Assembly: GCA_965276955.1 (NCBI GenBank)
Contig: CBDIBP010000033.1
Coordinates: forward strand, 5,330-69,329
DNA from: JABDEZ01 sp965276955
Lineage (GTDB): Bacteria; Bacteroidota; Bacteroidia; Chitinophagales; Chitinophagaceae
Direction: 5' to 3'
Length of the DNA: 64,000 nucleotides
Position 1 is the first letter of the stretch, and each line of letters begins with the position of its first letter. Of the stretch, positions 44,325 to 53,099 are shown in pieces. Made by a program: the position numbers and the translations under genes. A model generated the notes under the pieces. The model did no database searches and had not been told where the DNA came from. It saw only the letters and a program-made list of their open reading frames with translations.

Positions 44325-44491
44325 GTATCTAAAATTTTGCACAAAGTAATACCATTTAGTAACATTCTTTTCTCTGTTGCAGCTCCCGGACAGCTAAAAT
44401 ATTGTTAGAAATACTCAATTATATCTATTCCCATTTTTCATGACATCACTTTTACTGAAAGCAGTATCTTCGTCCCGAAGTATTTGAATTT

Positions 44492-45889
44492 ATGGCACTT
44501 ATAAGATCTATATCCGGCATCAGGGGCACCATTGGTGGCAAGCCGGGCACAGCCCTCACTCCTATCGATGTAGTAAAGTTCACAACAGCCTATGGCGCAT
44601 GGATAGCGCAGCAGGGCGTAGATAGCAAAACAATAATCCTGGGCCGCGATGCCCGTATTTCTGGCGCTATGGTTTCTGGTCTCGTTGTGGCCACACTGCA
44701 AAGCATTGGCCTCAGTGTTATAGACCTCGGACTGAGCACCACACCTACTGTAGAGATGGCGGTAAAAGAAGAAGGCGCAGCAGGCGGTATCATCATCACT
44801 GCCAGCCACAATCCTAAAGAGTGGAACGCACTGAAACTGCTGAATAAAGATGGTGAGTTCCTTAGTGCTGCCGACGGCGAGTGGCTGCTCAACTATGCAG
44901 AAAATAACGAAACTATTTTTAGCGAAGTAAATAAGCTCGGCACAGTTACACAAGACAATACCTGGATACAAAAACATATAGACATCATACTGGCACACCC
45001 CCTGGTAGATATAGCTGCTATCACAGCAAAAGGTTTTAAAATAGTGGTGGACCCGGTGAACTCTACTGGCGCTATTGCCGTGCCTCAATTGCTAAAAGCA
45101 TTGGGCGTAGAAGACATCACCATGATCAACGATGAGGTGAACGGTCGCTTTGCACACAACCCTGAACCACTGCCGGAAAACCTTTCGGAACTGTGCTCTG
45201 TAGTAAAAAAGAAAAATGCCTCATTAGGTATAGCTGTTGACCCGGATGTGGACCGTCTTTGCTTTGTTTGCGAAGATGGCAGCCTGTTTGGCGAGGAGTA
45301 TACGCTCGTAGCCGTGGCCGACTATATTTTGACACACAAAAAGGGCAATACAGTATCCAACATGTCCTCTACCCGTGCTTTGCGCGATGTTACCGAGAAA
45401 CATGGCGGCGAGTACACACCCAGTGCTGTAGGCGAGGTGAACGTAGTTACCAAAATGAAAGCGGTGAACGCTGTTATTGGCGGCGAAGGCAATGGCGGCA
45501 TCATAGTACCCGAACTGCACTATGGTAGAGATGCACTCATTGGCATAGCCTTGTTCCTTACGCACCTGGCCAGGTCGGGCAAGACTGCTAAAATGTTGCG
45601 CAGCACTTATCCCGATTACTTCATCTCTAAGAACAAGATAGAATTAAGCGAGGATATAAACGTCAAGCACATCTTTGAGCAGATCAAAAAGAAATACAAA
45701 AAACAACCGATCAATACAGAAGATGGCCTGAAAGTCGAATTCGATAAGGATTGGGTACACCTGCGTACCTCCAATACCGAACCTATCATCCGCATATATG
45801 CCGAAAGCCATACCGAGACCATGGCCAACAACATAGCCAAGCGCATGATGGAGGACATCAAGGAAATGATGCAGGTAAGATCAGAATAA
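44492..45889 (+). CDS. glmM: Phosphoglucosamine mutase / phosphomannomutase
   Basis: A 465-residue alpha-D-phosphohexomutase. N-terminal RSISGIRGTIGGKPG; the phosphoserine loop IITASHNPKEWNALK with S105; metal-binding loop GIAVDPDVDRLCFV; sugar-specificity loop GGEGNGGIIVPELHYGRDAL; phosphate loop RTSNTEPIIRIYAES. The G-E-G-N-G sugar loop and the overall length are those of the Bacteroidota enzymes annotated as GlmM, which makes glucosamine-1-P for UDP-GlcNAc; a phosphomannomutase activity cannot be excluded by eye. Transcribed alone, with a terminator at 45914. Confidence 0.88.
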   Translation: MALIRSISGIRGTIGGKPGTALTPIDVVKFTTAYGAWIAQQGVDSKTIILGRDARISGAMVSGLVVATLQSIGLSVIDLGLSTTPTVEMAVKEEGAAGGIIITASHNPKEWNALKLLNKDGEFLSAADGEWLLNYAENNETIFSEVNKLGTVTQDNTWIQKHIDIILAHPLVDIAAITAKGFKIVVDPVNSTGAIAVPQLLKALGVEDITMINDEVNGRFAHNPEPLPENLSELCSVVKKKNASLGIAVDPDVDRLCFVCEDGSLFGEEYTLVAVADYILTHKKGNTVSNMSSTRALRDVTEKHGGEYTPSAVGEVNVVTKMKAVNAVIGGEGNGGIIVPELHYGRDALIGIALFLTHLARSGKTAKMLRSTYPDYFISKNKIELSEDINVKHIFEQIKKKYKKQPINTEDGLKVEFDKDWVHLRTSNTEPIIRIYAESHTETMANNIAKRMMEDIKEMMQVRSE

Positions 45890-45913
45890 TTATTCCATAT
45901 ATAACTTCATAAG

Positions 45914-45944
45914 ACCCAATATCCCCCAAAGGGTGTTGGGTTTT
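45914..45944 (+). terminator. Rho-independent terminator of glmM
   Basis: An 11-bp stem ACCCAATATCC / GGGTGTTGGGT with two G-U pairs (45914-45924 and 45931-45941), then TTTTATAGTTTT. It starts 25 bases after the glmM stop and lies inside the leader of the next gene. Confidence 0.75.
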
Positions 45945-45971
45945 ATAGTTTTAGGCTATTACTTTTATCAC

Positions 45972-47330
45972 ATGAAGCTTCGTTTATTCCTTTTCATCTC
46001 CATTGCATCTATCAGCCATTGCCACGCGCAAGACTCCGTAATGATGCGCCGCATTGCCGATACCGTGCTACTGCATAGCCCATGCTACAGCAACCTGCGC
46101 GTGCTGTGCAAAACCATAGGACATCGCATCAGTGGGTCACCAGAGGCTGCCCGTGCAGTGGTATGGGGCGAGCAAATGATGAAAGCGACCGGCGCTGATA
46201 AAGTGTGGCTGCAACCGGTAGATGTACCATATTGGGTACGCGGCAAAGAAAAATTGAGACTTAAGTACGGCAATGAGCAGTATCACGATGTCACTATGTT
46301 ATCTCTCGGCAATAGCACGGGTACCGATGGTAAGGTGGTAGAAGCTCCCTTAATACTTGTACACAACTTAGAGGAGTTCAACGCGTTGCCTGCAGAAGAA
46401 GTAAAAGGCAAGATCGTATTCTTCAACTACCGCTTTCGTCAGGACCTCATAAGTACATTCGAGGCCTATGGCGATGCTGTAAAATATCGCGGGTCAGGCG
46501 CCATATGGGCCAGCAAAAAGGGCGCTGTAGGCGTCATTATCCGGTCTATGTCCACAGGTGTTGATGATGTTCCGCATACAGGCTCCATCCGCAAAGACAC
46601 GTTGACCAAGATACCAGCCGTAGCCATAGGCAACCTTTCCGCCGACAAACTGGAGCAGGAATACGCCAAAGGGAAAGTAATGGCCAGCATACAGAACGAA
46701 GCCCATATGATGCCCAACCCCGTGCGTTCTTACAACGTGATAGGTGAGATAAAGGGTAGCGAACACCCTGAACAGATCATCATCGTAGGCGGCCACCTCG
46801 ATTCATGGGATGTTGGCGAAGGCGCCAACGATGACGGCTCAGGTGTGGTGCAAAGCATGGAAGTGATCCGCGCTTTCAAGGCCCTGGGTATACGCCCTAA
46901 GCATACCATACGCGCTGTCCTATTCATGAACGAAGAGAATGGCCTGAAGGGTGGTCTTGCCTATGCTGATAGTGCAAAGGCCAACCACGAGCAGCACATC
47001 CTGGCTATAGAGACAGATGCCGGTGGCTTCTCCCCTCGTGGCTTAGGGCTGGAAATGCCGGAAGCGAAGAAGGAGAAGATACGCGCTTTTGCTCCTCTGT
47101 TCCTGCCCTATGGCGTGTATGACTTCTATAAAGAAGAGGGTGGCTCGGATATAAGCCCGTTGGCAAAACAGGACGTACCCATCATGGGCCTGCTCCCCGA
47201 CCCCCAACGCTACTTCGATCTGCACCATACCAACAATGATGTATTCGAGAACGTGAACCACCGCGAACTAAAACTGGGTGCGTCAACGCTGGCACAGATC
47301 ATATATCTTGTAGACGAACACGGGCTTTAA
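45972..47330 (+). CDS. Secreted M28 family metallopeptidase (carboxypeptidase Q-like)
   Basis: A 452-residue protein from ATG 45972 (MKLRLFLFISIASISHCHAQ, signal peptide). A PA-like domain (about residues 110-230, VVEAPLILVHNLEEFNALP, KGAVGVIIRSM) is inserted in the peptidase fold. The M28 dizinc site is visible: GGHLDSWDVGEGANDDGSGV (His and bridging Asp), FMNEENGLKGGLAYAD (catalytic Glu and zinc Glu), ETDAGGFSPRG (Asp) and a late HHTNNDVFENV (His). An in-frame start at 45933 would put a non-signal leader before Met and is rejected. It probably digests peptides in the periplasm. Confidence 0.93.
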   Translation: MKLRLFLFISIASISHCHAQDSVMMRRIADTVLLHSPCYSNLRVLCKTIGHRISGSPEAARAVVWGEQMMKATGADKVWLQPVDVPYWVRGKEKLRLKYGNEQYHDVTMLSLGNSTGTDGKVVEAPLILVHNLEEFNALPAEEVKGKIVFFNYRFRQDLISTFEAYGDAVKYRGSGAIWASKKGAVGVIIRSMSTGVDDVPHTGSIRKDTLTKIPAVAIGNLSADKLEQEYAKGKVMASIQNEAHMMPNPVRSYNVIGEIKGSEHPEQIIIVGGHLDSWDVGEGANDDGSGVVQSMEVIRAFKALGIRPKHTIRAVLFMNEENGLKGGLAYADSAKANHEQHILAIETDAGGFSPRGLGLEMPEAKKEKIRAFAPLFLPYGVYDFYKEEGGSDISPLAKQDVPIMGLLPDPQRYFDLHHTNNDVFENVNHRELKLGASTLAQIIYLVDEHGL

Positions 47331-47353
47331 GTTCATATAAAAACAATAATTAG

Positions 47354-48472
47354 TTGAGCACCAGCGCAAACACATCGGTATTAAAAAGGTTATTGCGCCG
47401 CCCTTCAGCTATTGTTGCATGTATCATTATTGGCATCACCTGCCTGGTAGCATTGTTTGCCTACCAGCTGGCGCCTGATGATACCCCAAAAGCCAATACA
47501 CTTATTGTAGAGTTGAGTGCCCGCCCGCCCGGCTTCAGCAAGCAACTATTATATGTGCCCAACCATAGGTTTGCTATTGCAAAAACGCTTACTAACTGGT
47601 TTACAGGTACGCCAGCCACTTATAAAGCTGTGCCCATAAATGGCTATTCATTTACTGGCAGTACACTTACCGTGCAGCACTATATCGATGACGGTATACA
47701 GGACACGCTCACCTACCCTGCCGCACAGCTACTGCCTGCTTCTTGGTTAAATGCCCCAATAACAAGCCAGCAGACCTACATCAAAACCCTCATTCACACC
47801 CGCACTTTTTATCTCGGCACTGATCGTTATGGCCGCGATATTCTCTCCCGTTTGCTCATTGGCGCACGGGTCAGCCTGGCTGTGGGGTTGGTAGCGGTAC
47901 TGCTATCGCTCACCATAGGTATAGTTCTGGGCTGCATTGCGGGTTATTACGGAGGCGCCATAGACAATGCGGTCATGTGGATCATCAACATACTGTGGGC
48001 CATACCTACCTTACTGCTGGTATTTGCCATTACGCTTACCATAGGCAAGGGCTTCTGGGAGATCTTCGTGGCCATTGGCCTCACTATGTGGGTGGGTGCC
48101 GCCCGCCTCATTCGTGGCCAGGTGCTGGTACTGCGCGAGATGGAATATATCACCGCAGCCCGGGCACTAGGCCTGGGCAATTTTCGCATTATCTTCCGGC
48201 ACATACTACCCAATATTGCCGGTCCCGTAATGGTAGTTGCCGCCAGTAATTTTGCCGCTGCCATACTCATTGAAGCCGGACTCAGCTTCCTGGGTATAGG
48301 CGTACAGCCACCCCAACCCTCCTGGGGACTCATGATAAAGGAACATTACAGCTTCCTGCTCACCAACCGCCCCATGCTGGCGCTGATACCCGGTATAGCT
48401 ATCATGTTGCTGGTATATGCTTTCAATATATTAGGGAATGGATTGAGGGATGCGCTGGATACAAGAGGATAG
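47354..48472 (+). CDS. Oligopeptide/dipeptide ABC transporter permease (OppC/DppC type), TTG start
   Basis: A 372-residue membrane permease. TM1 is at about residues 18-40 (AIVACIIIGITCLVALFAYQ), followed by a long periplasmic insert (about 45-150), then five TM helices in the C-terminal half. Family marks: FYLGTDRYGRDILSRLLIGARVSL, the EAA loop EYITAARALGLGNFRIIFRHILPNI (coupling to the ATPase), and AAILIEAGLSFLGIGVQPPQPSWG. The likely start is TTG at 47354, as no ATG occurs between the preceding stop and TM1. The partner permease, ATPases and binding protein are not in the window. Confidence 0.9.
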   Translation: MSTSANTSVLKRLLRRPSAIVACIIIGITCLVALFAYQLAPDDTPKANTLIVELSARPPGFSKQLLYVPNHRFAIAKTLTNWFTGTPATYKAVPINGYSFTGSTLTVQHYIDDGIQDTLTYPAAQLLPASWLNAPITSQQTYIKTLIHTRTFYLGTDRYGRDILSRLLIGARVSLAVGLVAVLLSLTIGIVLGCIAGYYGGAIDNAVMWIINILWAIPTLLLVFAITLTIGKGFWEIFVAIGLTMWVGAARLIRGQVLVLREMEYITAARALGLGNFRIIFRHILPNIAGPVMVVAASNFAAAILIEAGLSFLGIGVQPPQPSWGLMIKEHYSFLLTNRPMLALIPGIAIMLLVYAFNILGNGLRDALDTRG

Positions 48473-48481
48473 CAAATTAAA

Positions 48482-48778
48482 TTAGCTAGCTGTTTTACCA
48501 AGATCTCTTTTCCGCGTATCATACATGTTCAGTATCACTATCTTATTTTTCTCTACTCTGTAGTAAAGCCTATTATGCTTGGTAATAAATGTACTCCGTA
48601 CATCAGGTATGCTCGTTAACGAACCGATATAAGGATGCGATTGTAACGCATAGATACGTGCATACACTGTATCCAAAAAAGAATGGGCAACTTTACTGCC
48701 CCATTCTCTTTCTAAAAAATCGAGTACATCCAATAGCTTATTTGTGAATCGCTTATTGACCACTACTTCATACGCCAT
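48482..48778 (-). CDS. RelE/ParE-superfamily toxin
   Basis: A 98-residue basic protein with the ParE/RelE fold pattern: helix-rich N-terminus (FTNKLLDVLDFLEREWG..VAHSFLDTV), then LQSHPYIGSLTSIPDVRSTFITKHNRLYYRVEKNKIVILNMYDTRKR with the conserved R and the YRV...I.I.......R strands. It overlaps the upstream antitoxin gene by 16 bases. The preferred partner and target (gyrase for ParE, mRNA for RelE) cannot be told by eye. Confidence 0.85.
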   Translation of the reverse strand: MAYEVVVNKRFTNKLLDVLDFLEREWGSKVAHSFLDTVYARIYALQSHPYIGSLTSIPDVRSTFITKHNRLYYRVEKNKIVILNMYDTRKRDLGKTAS

Positions 48779-49005
48779 CTATCCATTATATTATTGAATT
48801 CGGACAACGGCATAGTATTCTTTTCAACCGGTTCTTTTGATAAAAATGTCAATTCCTTATGATCAGCATCTGTTAGTAAAACAGAAAGATCCGTATGACC
48901 TTGCAAGGAAAATGACAATTCTTCATCCAACATCCGCAATATATCTTCATCATTAACAGCAGTTATTTGTTTGATGAGGTTTTGTTGCATTTTTTGAACA
49001 TCCAT
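48763..49005 (-). CDS. Antitoxin of the RelE/ParE-type pair
   Basis: An 80-residue acidic protein from ATG 49005 (MDVQKMQQNLIKQI); a longer frame to 49098 lacks support. The sequence AVNDEDILRMLDEELSFSLQ is a helix-turn type N-terminal part, and the C-terminus (EKNTMPLSEFNNIMDRWRMK) has the kind of basic/amphipathic tail that binds toxin. It overlaps the toxin start by 16 bases in the usual antitoxin-first order. The family is that of short Bacteroidota antitoxins with no fixed name; pairing is inferred from position. Confidence 0.75.
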   Translation of the reverse strand: MDVQKMQQNLIKQITAVNDEDILRMLDEELSFSLQGHTDLSVLLTDADHKELTFLSKEPVEKNTMPLSEFNNIMDRWRMK

Positions 49006-49136
49006 CTTTGCTGAATTTGAAAAAATAAAGTTACGAAAAATGTGTACATCTTCTTCCATCCCATACTTTATCGTTTTGTATCTTTGGGCCTGATTCACAA
49101 GACGTCTAGGTGTTCATTACTTCTATCGTGGCTGAA

Positions 49137-49484
49137 ACAAAATTACCGCCACCAGTAAAAACCAGAAAGAACAAGAAATAACACAAAATACCTATACTAT
49201 CCACCATCGGATGTTTCAAGGTATCGACCACCCAAAAATTACCGATTTATATTTTTACCGGTCAACCGGAAATTTTATCAACGGTACAGCCACTACAATG
49301 ACCTCGTTTTCTCTATACCCTGTAGATCCTGATTCACACAAAATTACCGCCACCAGTAAAAACCGGAAAAAACAAGAAATAACACAAAGTACTAATACCC
49401 GCTACCACAGTACATTTAGAGCCGTCATCCCATCAAAAATTACCGATTTACTTTTTTACCGGTCAATCGGAAATTTCACCAACC
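49137..49484. repeat. Two-copy direct repeat with constant 201-base spacing and inverted sub-repeats
   Basis: Units at 49137-49283 and 49338-49484. The first about 54 bases of each unit are nearly identical (ACAAAATTACCGCCACCAGT then AAAAACC...), the middle 40 differ but keep the same length, and the next about 45 bases agree again (CAAAAATTACCGATTTA, then TTTTTACCGGTCAA). The second part forms a hairpin: ATTACCGATT pairs with AATCGGAAAT around about 17 bases in unit 2; in unit 1 the AACCGG/CCGGTC portion is partly symmetric. The motif AAATTACCG occurs four times. Confidence 0.7.
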
Positions 49485-49494
49485 CCACCGCTTC

Positions 49495-49529
49495 TTGTTA
49501 CTCTGCAAAGCGTATAGATGTTATATTTG
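49495..49529 (+). promoter_or_regulatory. Putative valS promoter
   Basis: TTG at 49495-49497, then TATATTTG at 49522-49529, which exactly fits the Bacteroidota -7 consensus TAnnTTTG; the spacing of 24 is at the long end. It lies 57 bases before the valS ATG. Confidence 0.5.
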
Positions 49530-49586
49530 CAGACTTTCGTCTGCTTATAGGTATGGTCACCTCGGCAGCGCTACAAACATTAAACA

Positions 49587-52220
49587 ATGGAATTAAGTAA
49601 GAATTTTCAGCATAAGGAAGCAGAGCAGAATTGGTACGAGCATTGGGACAAGGCAGGATATTTCAAGTCGGTGCCCGATGACCGGCCCGCATATACCGTA
49701 GTGATACCACCACCCAATGTAACCGGTGTGCTGCACATGGGCCATGCCCTTAATGATACGGTGCAGGATGTACTGGTGCGCCGTGCAAAGATGCTGGGCT
49801 ACAACACCTGTTGGGTGCCCGGTACCGACCATGCCAGCATAGCCACAGAGGCCAAGGTGGTGAACATGCTGAAAGAACAAGGAATAGACAAGAAGACACT
49901 GAGCCGCGATGAGTTCATGACCTATGCGTGGCAGTGGAAAGATAAATATGGCGGCATCATATTGCAGCAGTTGAAGAAACTGGGTTGTGCACTCGACTGG
50001 GATCGCACCCATTTCACTATGGACGAGGATTACTATGCATCCGTGATCCGGGTGTTCGTGGAGCTGTACGACAAGGGCTTCATCTATCGCGGAGTAAAGA
50101 TGATCAACTGGGACCCTAAGGCCAAAACGGCCCTGAGCGATGAAGAGGTGATACACCGCCAAACCAATAGCAACCTGTACTATGTACGCTACAAGGTAGA
50201 GGGTGAAGGGGACGAATATATAACCATAGCAACCGTACGCCCCGAGACCATACTGGGCGATACTGCCGTATGTGTGCACCCTGACGACCCACGCTATGCG
50301 CACCTGAAAGGTAAGTTCTGCTTTGTGCCACTCATCAACCGCCGCATACCTATCATCTTCGATGATTATATAGACATGGAGTTTGGTACGGGCGCACTGA
50401 AAGTGACGCCTGCCCACGATATCAATGACTACAACCTGGGCATCAAGTACAACCTGCCCGTAGTAGACACGCTGAACGAGGATGGTACTATGAGCGAGGC
50501 CGCAGGCATGTACATAGGCATGGACCGATTTGCCGTGCGGAAGAAGATAATTGTCGACCTGAAGGAAAGCGGCAACTTTGTAAAGGATGAACCCTATGCC
50601 AACCAGGTAGGCTTCTCAGAGCGGTCAGACGCTGTTGTAGAACCGCGCCTCAGCATGCAGTGGTGGTGCAATATGAAGGACATGGCGCAGCCTGCTATCG
50701 ATGCAGTTGCGAATGAGGATATTGAGTTTTACCCGGCAAAGTTCAAGAACCTGTACAGCCACTGGATGACCAATATCAAGGACTGGTGCATCAGCCGCCA
50801 GCTATGGTGGGGCCAGCGCATACCGGCCTGGTACGATGTAGAGAATGGCATGTACATAGCCCACAACGAAGCAGAGGCCATAGAAAAGTACAAAGCAACA
50901 AAGCCAGACCTGGCAAAGACCAACCCAACACTACGCCAAGAAGACGATGTATTGGATACGTGGTTCAGCAGCTGGTTGTGGCCCATGGAAGTATTTGGCT
51001 GGAACAAGGATGCCAACAACGAAGAACTGAAATATTACTACCCTACCAATACGCTGGTAACAGCACCCGAGATCATTTTCTTCTGGGTGGCCAGGATGAT
51101 AATGGCGGGCTACGAGTTCATGGGCCAGAAGCCTTTTGATAAGGTATACTTTACCGGTATAGTACGCGATAAGCAGGGCAAGAAGATGAGTAAATCTTTA
51201 GGCAACTCGCCCGACCTGCTGCAACTGATAGACGACTTTGGCGCCGATGCGGTACGCTTCAGCGTAATGATAGCCTCACCAGCCGGCAACGACCTGCTGT
51301 ACGATGAAAGCATGCTGGAACAAGGCCGCAACTTCTGCAACAAGATGTGGAACGCCATGAAGCTGGTGAAAGGCTGGGAAGATAGAATAGCTGATAACGT
51401 AGAGGACAGCAATATCCGCTTCGCCATAGAGTGGATGCAAAACCGCATCACCACAGTATCTACAGAGATCACAGAACTATATAAAGATTTCAGACTTAGT
51501 GAAGGACTGAAGACCGTTTACTCCCTTATCTGGAACGACTTCTGCAGTTGGTACCTGGAGTGGGTAAAGCCCGGTATGGAGCAATCGGTATCGGCATATG
51601 TATATGAGCGCACTATTGCTATTTACGAGCAGTTGCTACAATTGCTGCATCCTTATATGCCGTTCGTTACAGAGGAAATATACCATAGTTTGCGTCACCG
51701 CGGTGCCGGCAACGACCTTATAGTACAGCAATTACCATTGTCGGCTGCTGTTGACGCCGAACTGCTGAAGCAAGGTGCATTCTTACAAGAGTTGATAACT
51801 GCCGTTCGCGATACCCGCAATAAGAACCAGCTGAAACCAAAAGAGACGATAAAACTGTGGATAGACAGTAAGCACCATGCGTTCTACGAAGCTGTGGACG
51901 ACATATTGCGCAGGCAGGTGAACGCGGAATTTATTGGTTATACTACCGAGGCGCGCCCAGGCAGCATCAGCATAGTAGTGCAGACCGACAAGCTATACAT
52001 AGAAGCCGACCTGGCCACTATGAACGTAGAGCAGCAGGCCGATGAACTGCAAAAAGAACTGGCTTATCTGCAAGGCTTCCTGGTAAGTATAGACAAAAAG
52101 CTGGGTAACGAGCGTTTTGTACAGAATGCAAAACCCGAGGTAATAGCCAACGAAGAGAAAAAGAAGGCTGATGCACTGGCTAAAATAAAAACTATTGAAG
52201 AAAGCCTGAGTTTGTTATAA
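49587..52220 (+). CDS. valS: Valyl-tRNA synthetase
   Basis: An 877-residue class I synthetase. The HIGH motif reads H50-M-G-H53 within PPPNVTGVLHMGHAL; the KMSKS loop is K533MSKS537. The editing (CP1) domain sits in between (VRPETILGDTAVCVHPDDPRY), and a coiled-coil C-terminal arm ends the protein (LQKELAYLQGFLVSIDKKLGNERFVQNA). Length is in the normal range for Bacteroidota ValS. The enzyme charges tRNA-Val in the cytoplasm. Its gene starts the plus-strand block. Confidence 0.98.
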   Translation: MELSKNFQHKEAEQNWYEHWDKAGYFKSVPDDRPAYTVVIPPPNVTGVLHMGHALNDTVQDVLVRRAKMLGYNTCWVPGTDHASIATEAKVVNMLKEQGIDKKTLSRDEFMTYAWQWKDKYGGIILQQLKKLGCALDWDRTHFTMDEDYYASVIRVFVELYDKGFIYRGVKMINWDPKAKTALSDEEVIHRQTNSNLYYVRYKVEGEGDEYITIATVRPETILGDTAVCVHPDDPRYAHLKGKFCFVPLINRRIPIIFDDYIDMEFGTGALKVTPAHDINDYNLGIKYNLPVVDTLNEDGTMSEAAGMYIGMDRFAVRKKIIVDLKESGNFVKDEPYANQVGFSERSDAVVEPRLSMQWWCNMKDMAQPAIDAVANEDIEFYPAKFKNLYSHWMTNIKDWCISRQLWWGQRIPAWYDVENGMYIAHNEAEAIEKYKATKPDLAKTNPTLRQEDDVLDTWFSSWLWPMEVFGWNKDANNEELKYYYPTNTLVTAPEIIFFWVARMIMAGYEFMGQKPFDKVYFTGIVRDKQGKKMSKSLGNSPDLLQLIDDFGADAVRFSVMIASPAGNDLLYDESMLEQGRNFCNKMWNAMKLVKGWEDRIADNVEDSNIRFAIEWMQNRITTVSTEITELYKDFRLSEGLKTVYSLIWNDFCSWYLEWVKPGMEQSVSAYVYERTIAIYEQLLQLLHPYMPFVTEEIYHSLRHRGAGNDLIVQQLPLSAAVDAELLKQGAFLQELITAVRDTRNKNQLKPKETIKLWIDSKHHAFYEAVDDILRRQVNAEFIGYTTEARPGSISIVVQTDKLYIEADLATMNVEQQADELQKELAYLQGFLVSIDKKLGNERFVQNAKPEVIANEEKKKADALAKIKTIEESLSLL

Positions 52221-52230
52221 ATTACAACAC

Positions 52231-52740
52231 ATGAAGCGTACGTTCAGCACAGTTTGCGGTATCATATTCTGCTTTTTTGCGGTCACCTTGTGGGCGCAAA
52301 AAAGCAAGAAAAAACCTGCACCTGCAAAGACCGTTGAGAAAGAAACCGTTGCCGCATACAAGAACTATACTAAGCCGATAGCTGTGTACCTGGGGCATTC
52401 TTCCATTGCAGGAGGCACTGTCCCCAAGCAGGAATTCGATTCTTTGCTAAAGCAGGGATTATTGGGCAAAGACTCATCAGGTGTAGAATATAAAGTCACC
52501 GGGTTCAACTTTAACTATGCTGAACGCAATGTATATGAGGACAGCACGGGCAATCCTATAATACTCACAGACTACCTGATAGAGCCTTGCTTAGGTGATA
52601 CCGTGGATGCTATAATAGCAGCAACCATATACAAGCGCACTAAGGCTGGTGACACAGTTTATATAGACCAGATTAAACTGCTAAGGCCCGACAATGAGAC
52701 CGCCGCAGGCAAGTCTTTAAAAGTGGTGATTGGCAAGTAG
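52231..52740 (+). CDS. Hypothetical exported protein
   Basis: A 169-residue protein with signal peptide (MKRTFSTVCGIIFCFFAVTL, cut near WAQ), then a basic linker rich in K/P/A (about residues 24-45), then one domain of about 120 residues. The C-terminal stretch DAIIAATIYKRTKAGDTVYIDQIKLLRPDNETAAGKSLKVVI has the feel of the last domain of GldM-like or similar Bacteroidota beta-sandwich proteins, but the resemblance is too weak for a name. It starts 10 bases after valS and may ride on its transcript. Confidence 0.65.
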   Translation: MKRTFSTVCGIIFCFFAVTLWAQKSKKKPAPAKTVEKETVAAYKNYTKPIAVYLGHSSIAGGTVPKQEFDSLLKQGLLGKDSSGVEYKVTGFNFNYAERNVYEDSTGNPIILTDYLIEPCLGDTVDAIIAATIYKRTKAGDTVYIDQIKLLRPDNETAAGKSLKVVIGK

Positions 52741-52781
52741 TAAGGTCACCTTCTTTCTTTTACATTTTGTATATTTACTCT

Positions 52782-53099
52782 ATGAATGTAACATCGGTAT
52801 ATGATAAAATCCGGGATACTGTGCTGGCGTGCTTGCCTGGGTCAAGAACATTGCTGTTTGGTTCTCGTGCAAGGGGAAATATGGATAGCCGTAGTGACTA
52901 TGACCTACTGATAATAACATCACAGATGTTTACGCCTGCTGAAAAGATCTACTGGAGTAATATACTCGATAGGGCTATTGTAGCTGCAATAAATGTCCCT
53001 GTAGATATCCTGATCAATAGTGAAGAAGAAGTAAAACAAAAACAGGAACTACCTGGCCACATTGTCCGTTCAGCTATAAGAGAAGGAATAGCGTTATGA
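52782..53099 (+). CDS. MNT-type minimal nucleotidyltransferase (antitoxin of MNT-HEPN pair)
   Basis: A 105-residue protein from ATG 52782 (MNVTSVYDK); the TTG at 52767 is not needed. The nucleotidyltransferase motif is LLFGSRARGNMDSRSDYDLLII, with the GSx(10)DxD pattern. A third acidic residue lies in VPVDILI. It overlaps the next gene by 4 bases (ATGA). In characterised pairs the MNT protein AMPylates and silences the HEPN toxin. Confidence 0.9.
   Translation: MNVTSVYDKIRDTVLACLPGSRTLLFGSRARGNMDSRSDYDLLIITSQMFTPAEKIYWSNILDRAIVAAINVPVDILINSEEEVKQKQELPGHIVRSAIREGIAL

Larger units (their letters stand above)
49006..49586. other. Intergenic region before valS
   Basis: About 580 bases. It contains the two-unit repeat at 49137-49484, a leftover TA promoter region at its left end and the likely valS promoter at 49495-49529. 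An open frame at 49211-49600 runs through both repeat units but differs between them at first and second codon positions and overlaps valS, so it is not called. Confidence 0.55.

Noticed and set aside
49137..49484. CRISPR array
   Set aside because: Only two long units with a mosaic of conserved and variable blocks; no short repeats with equal spacers and no cas genes.
49211..49600. 129-codon frame through the 201-base repeat
   Set aside because: Repeat units differ at non-synonymous positions, a stop precedes the first unit, and it overlaps valS.
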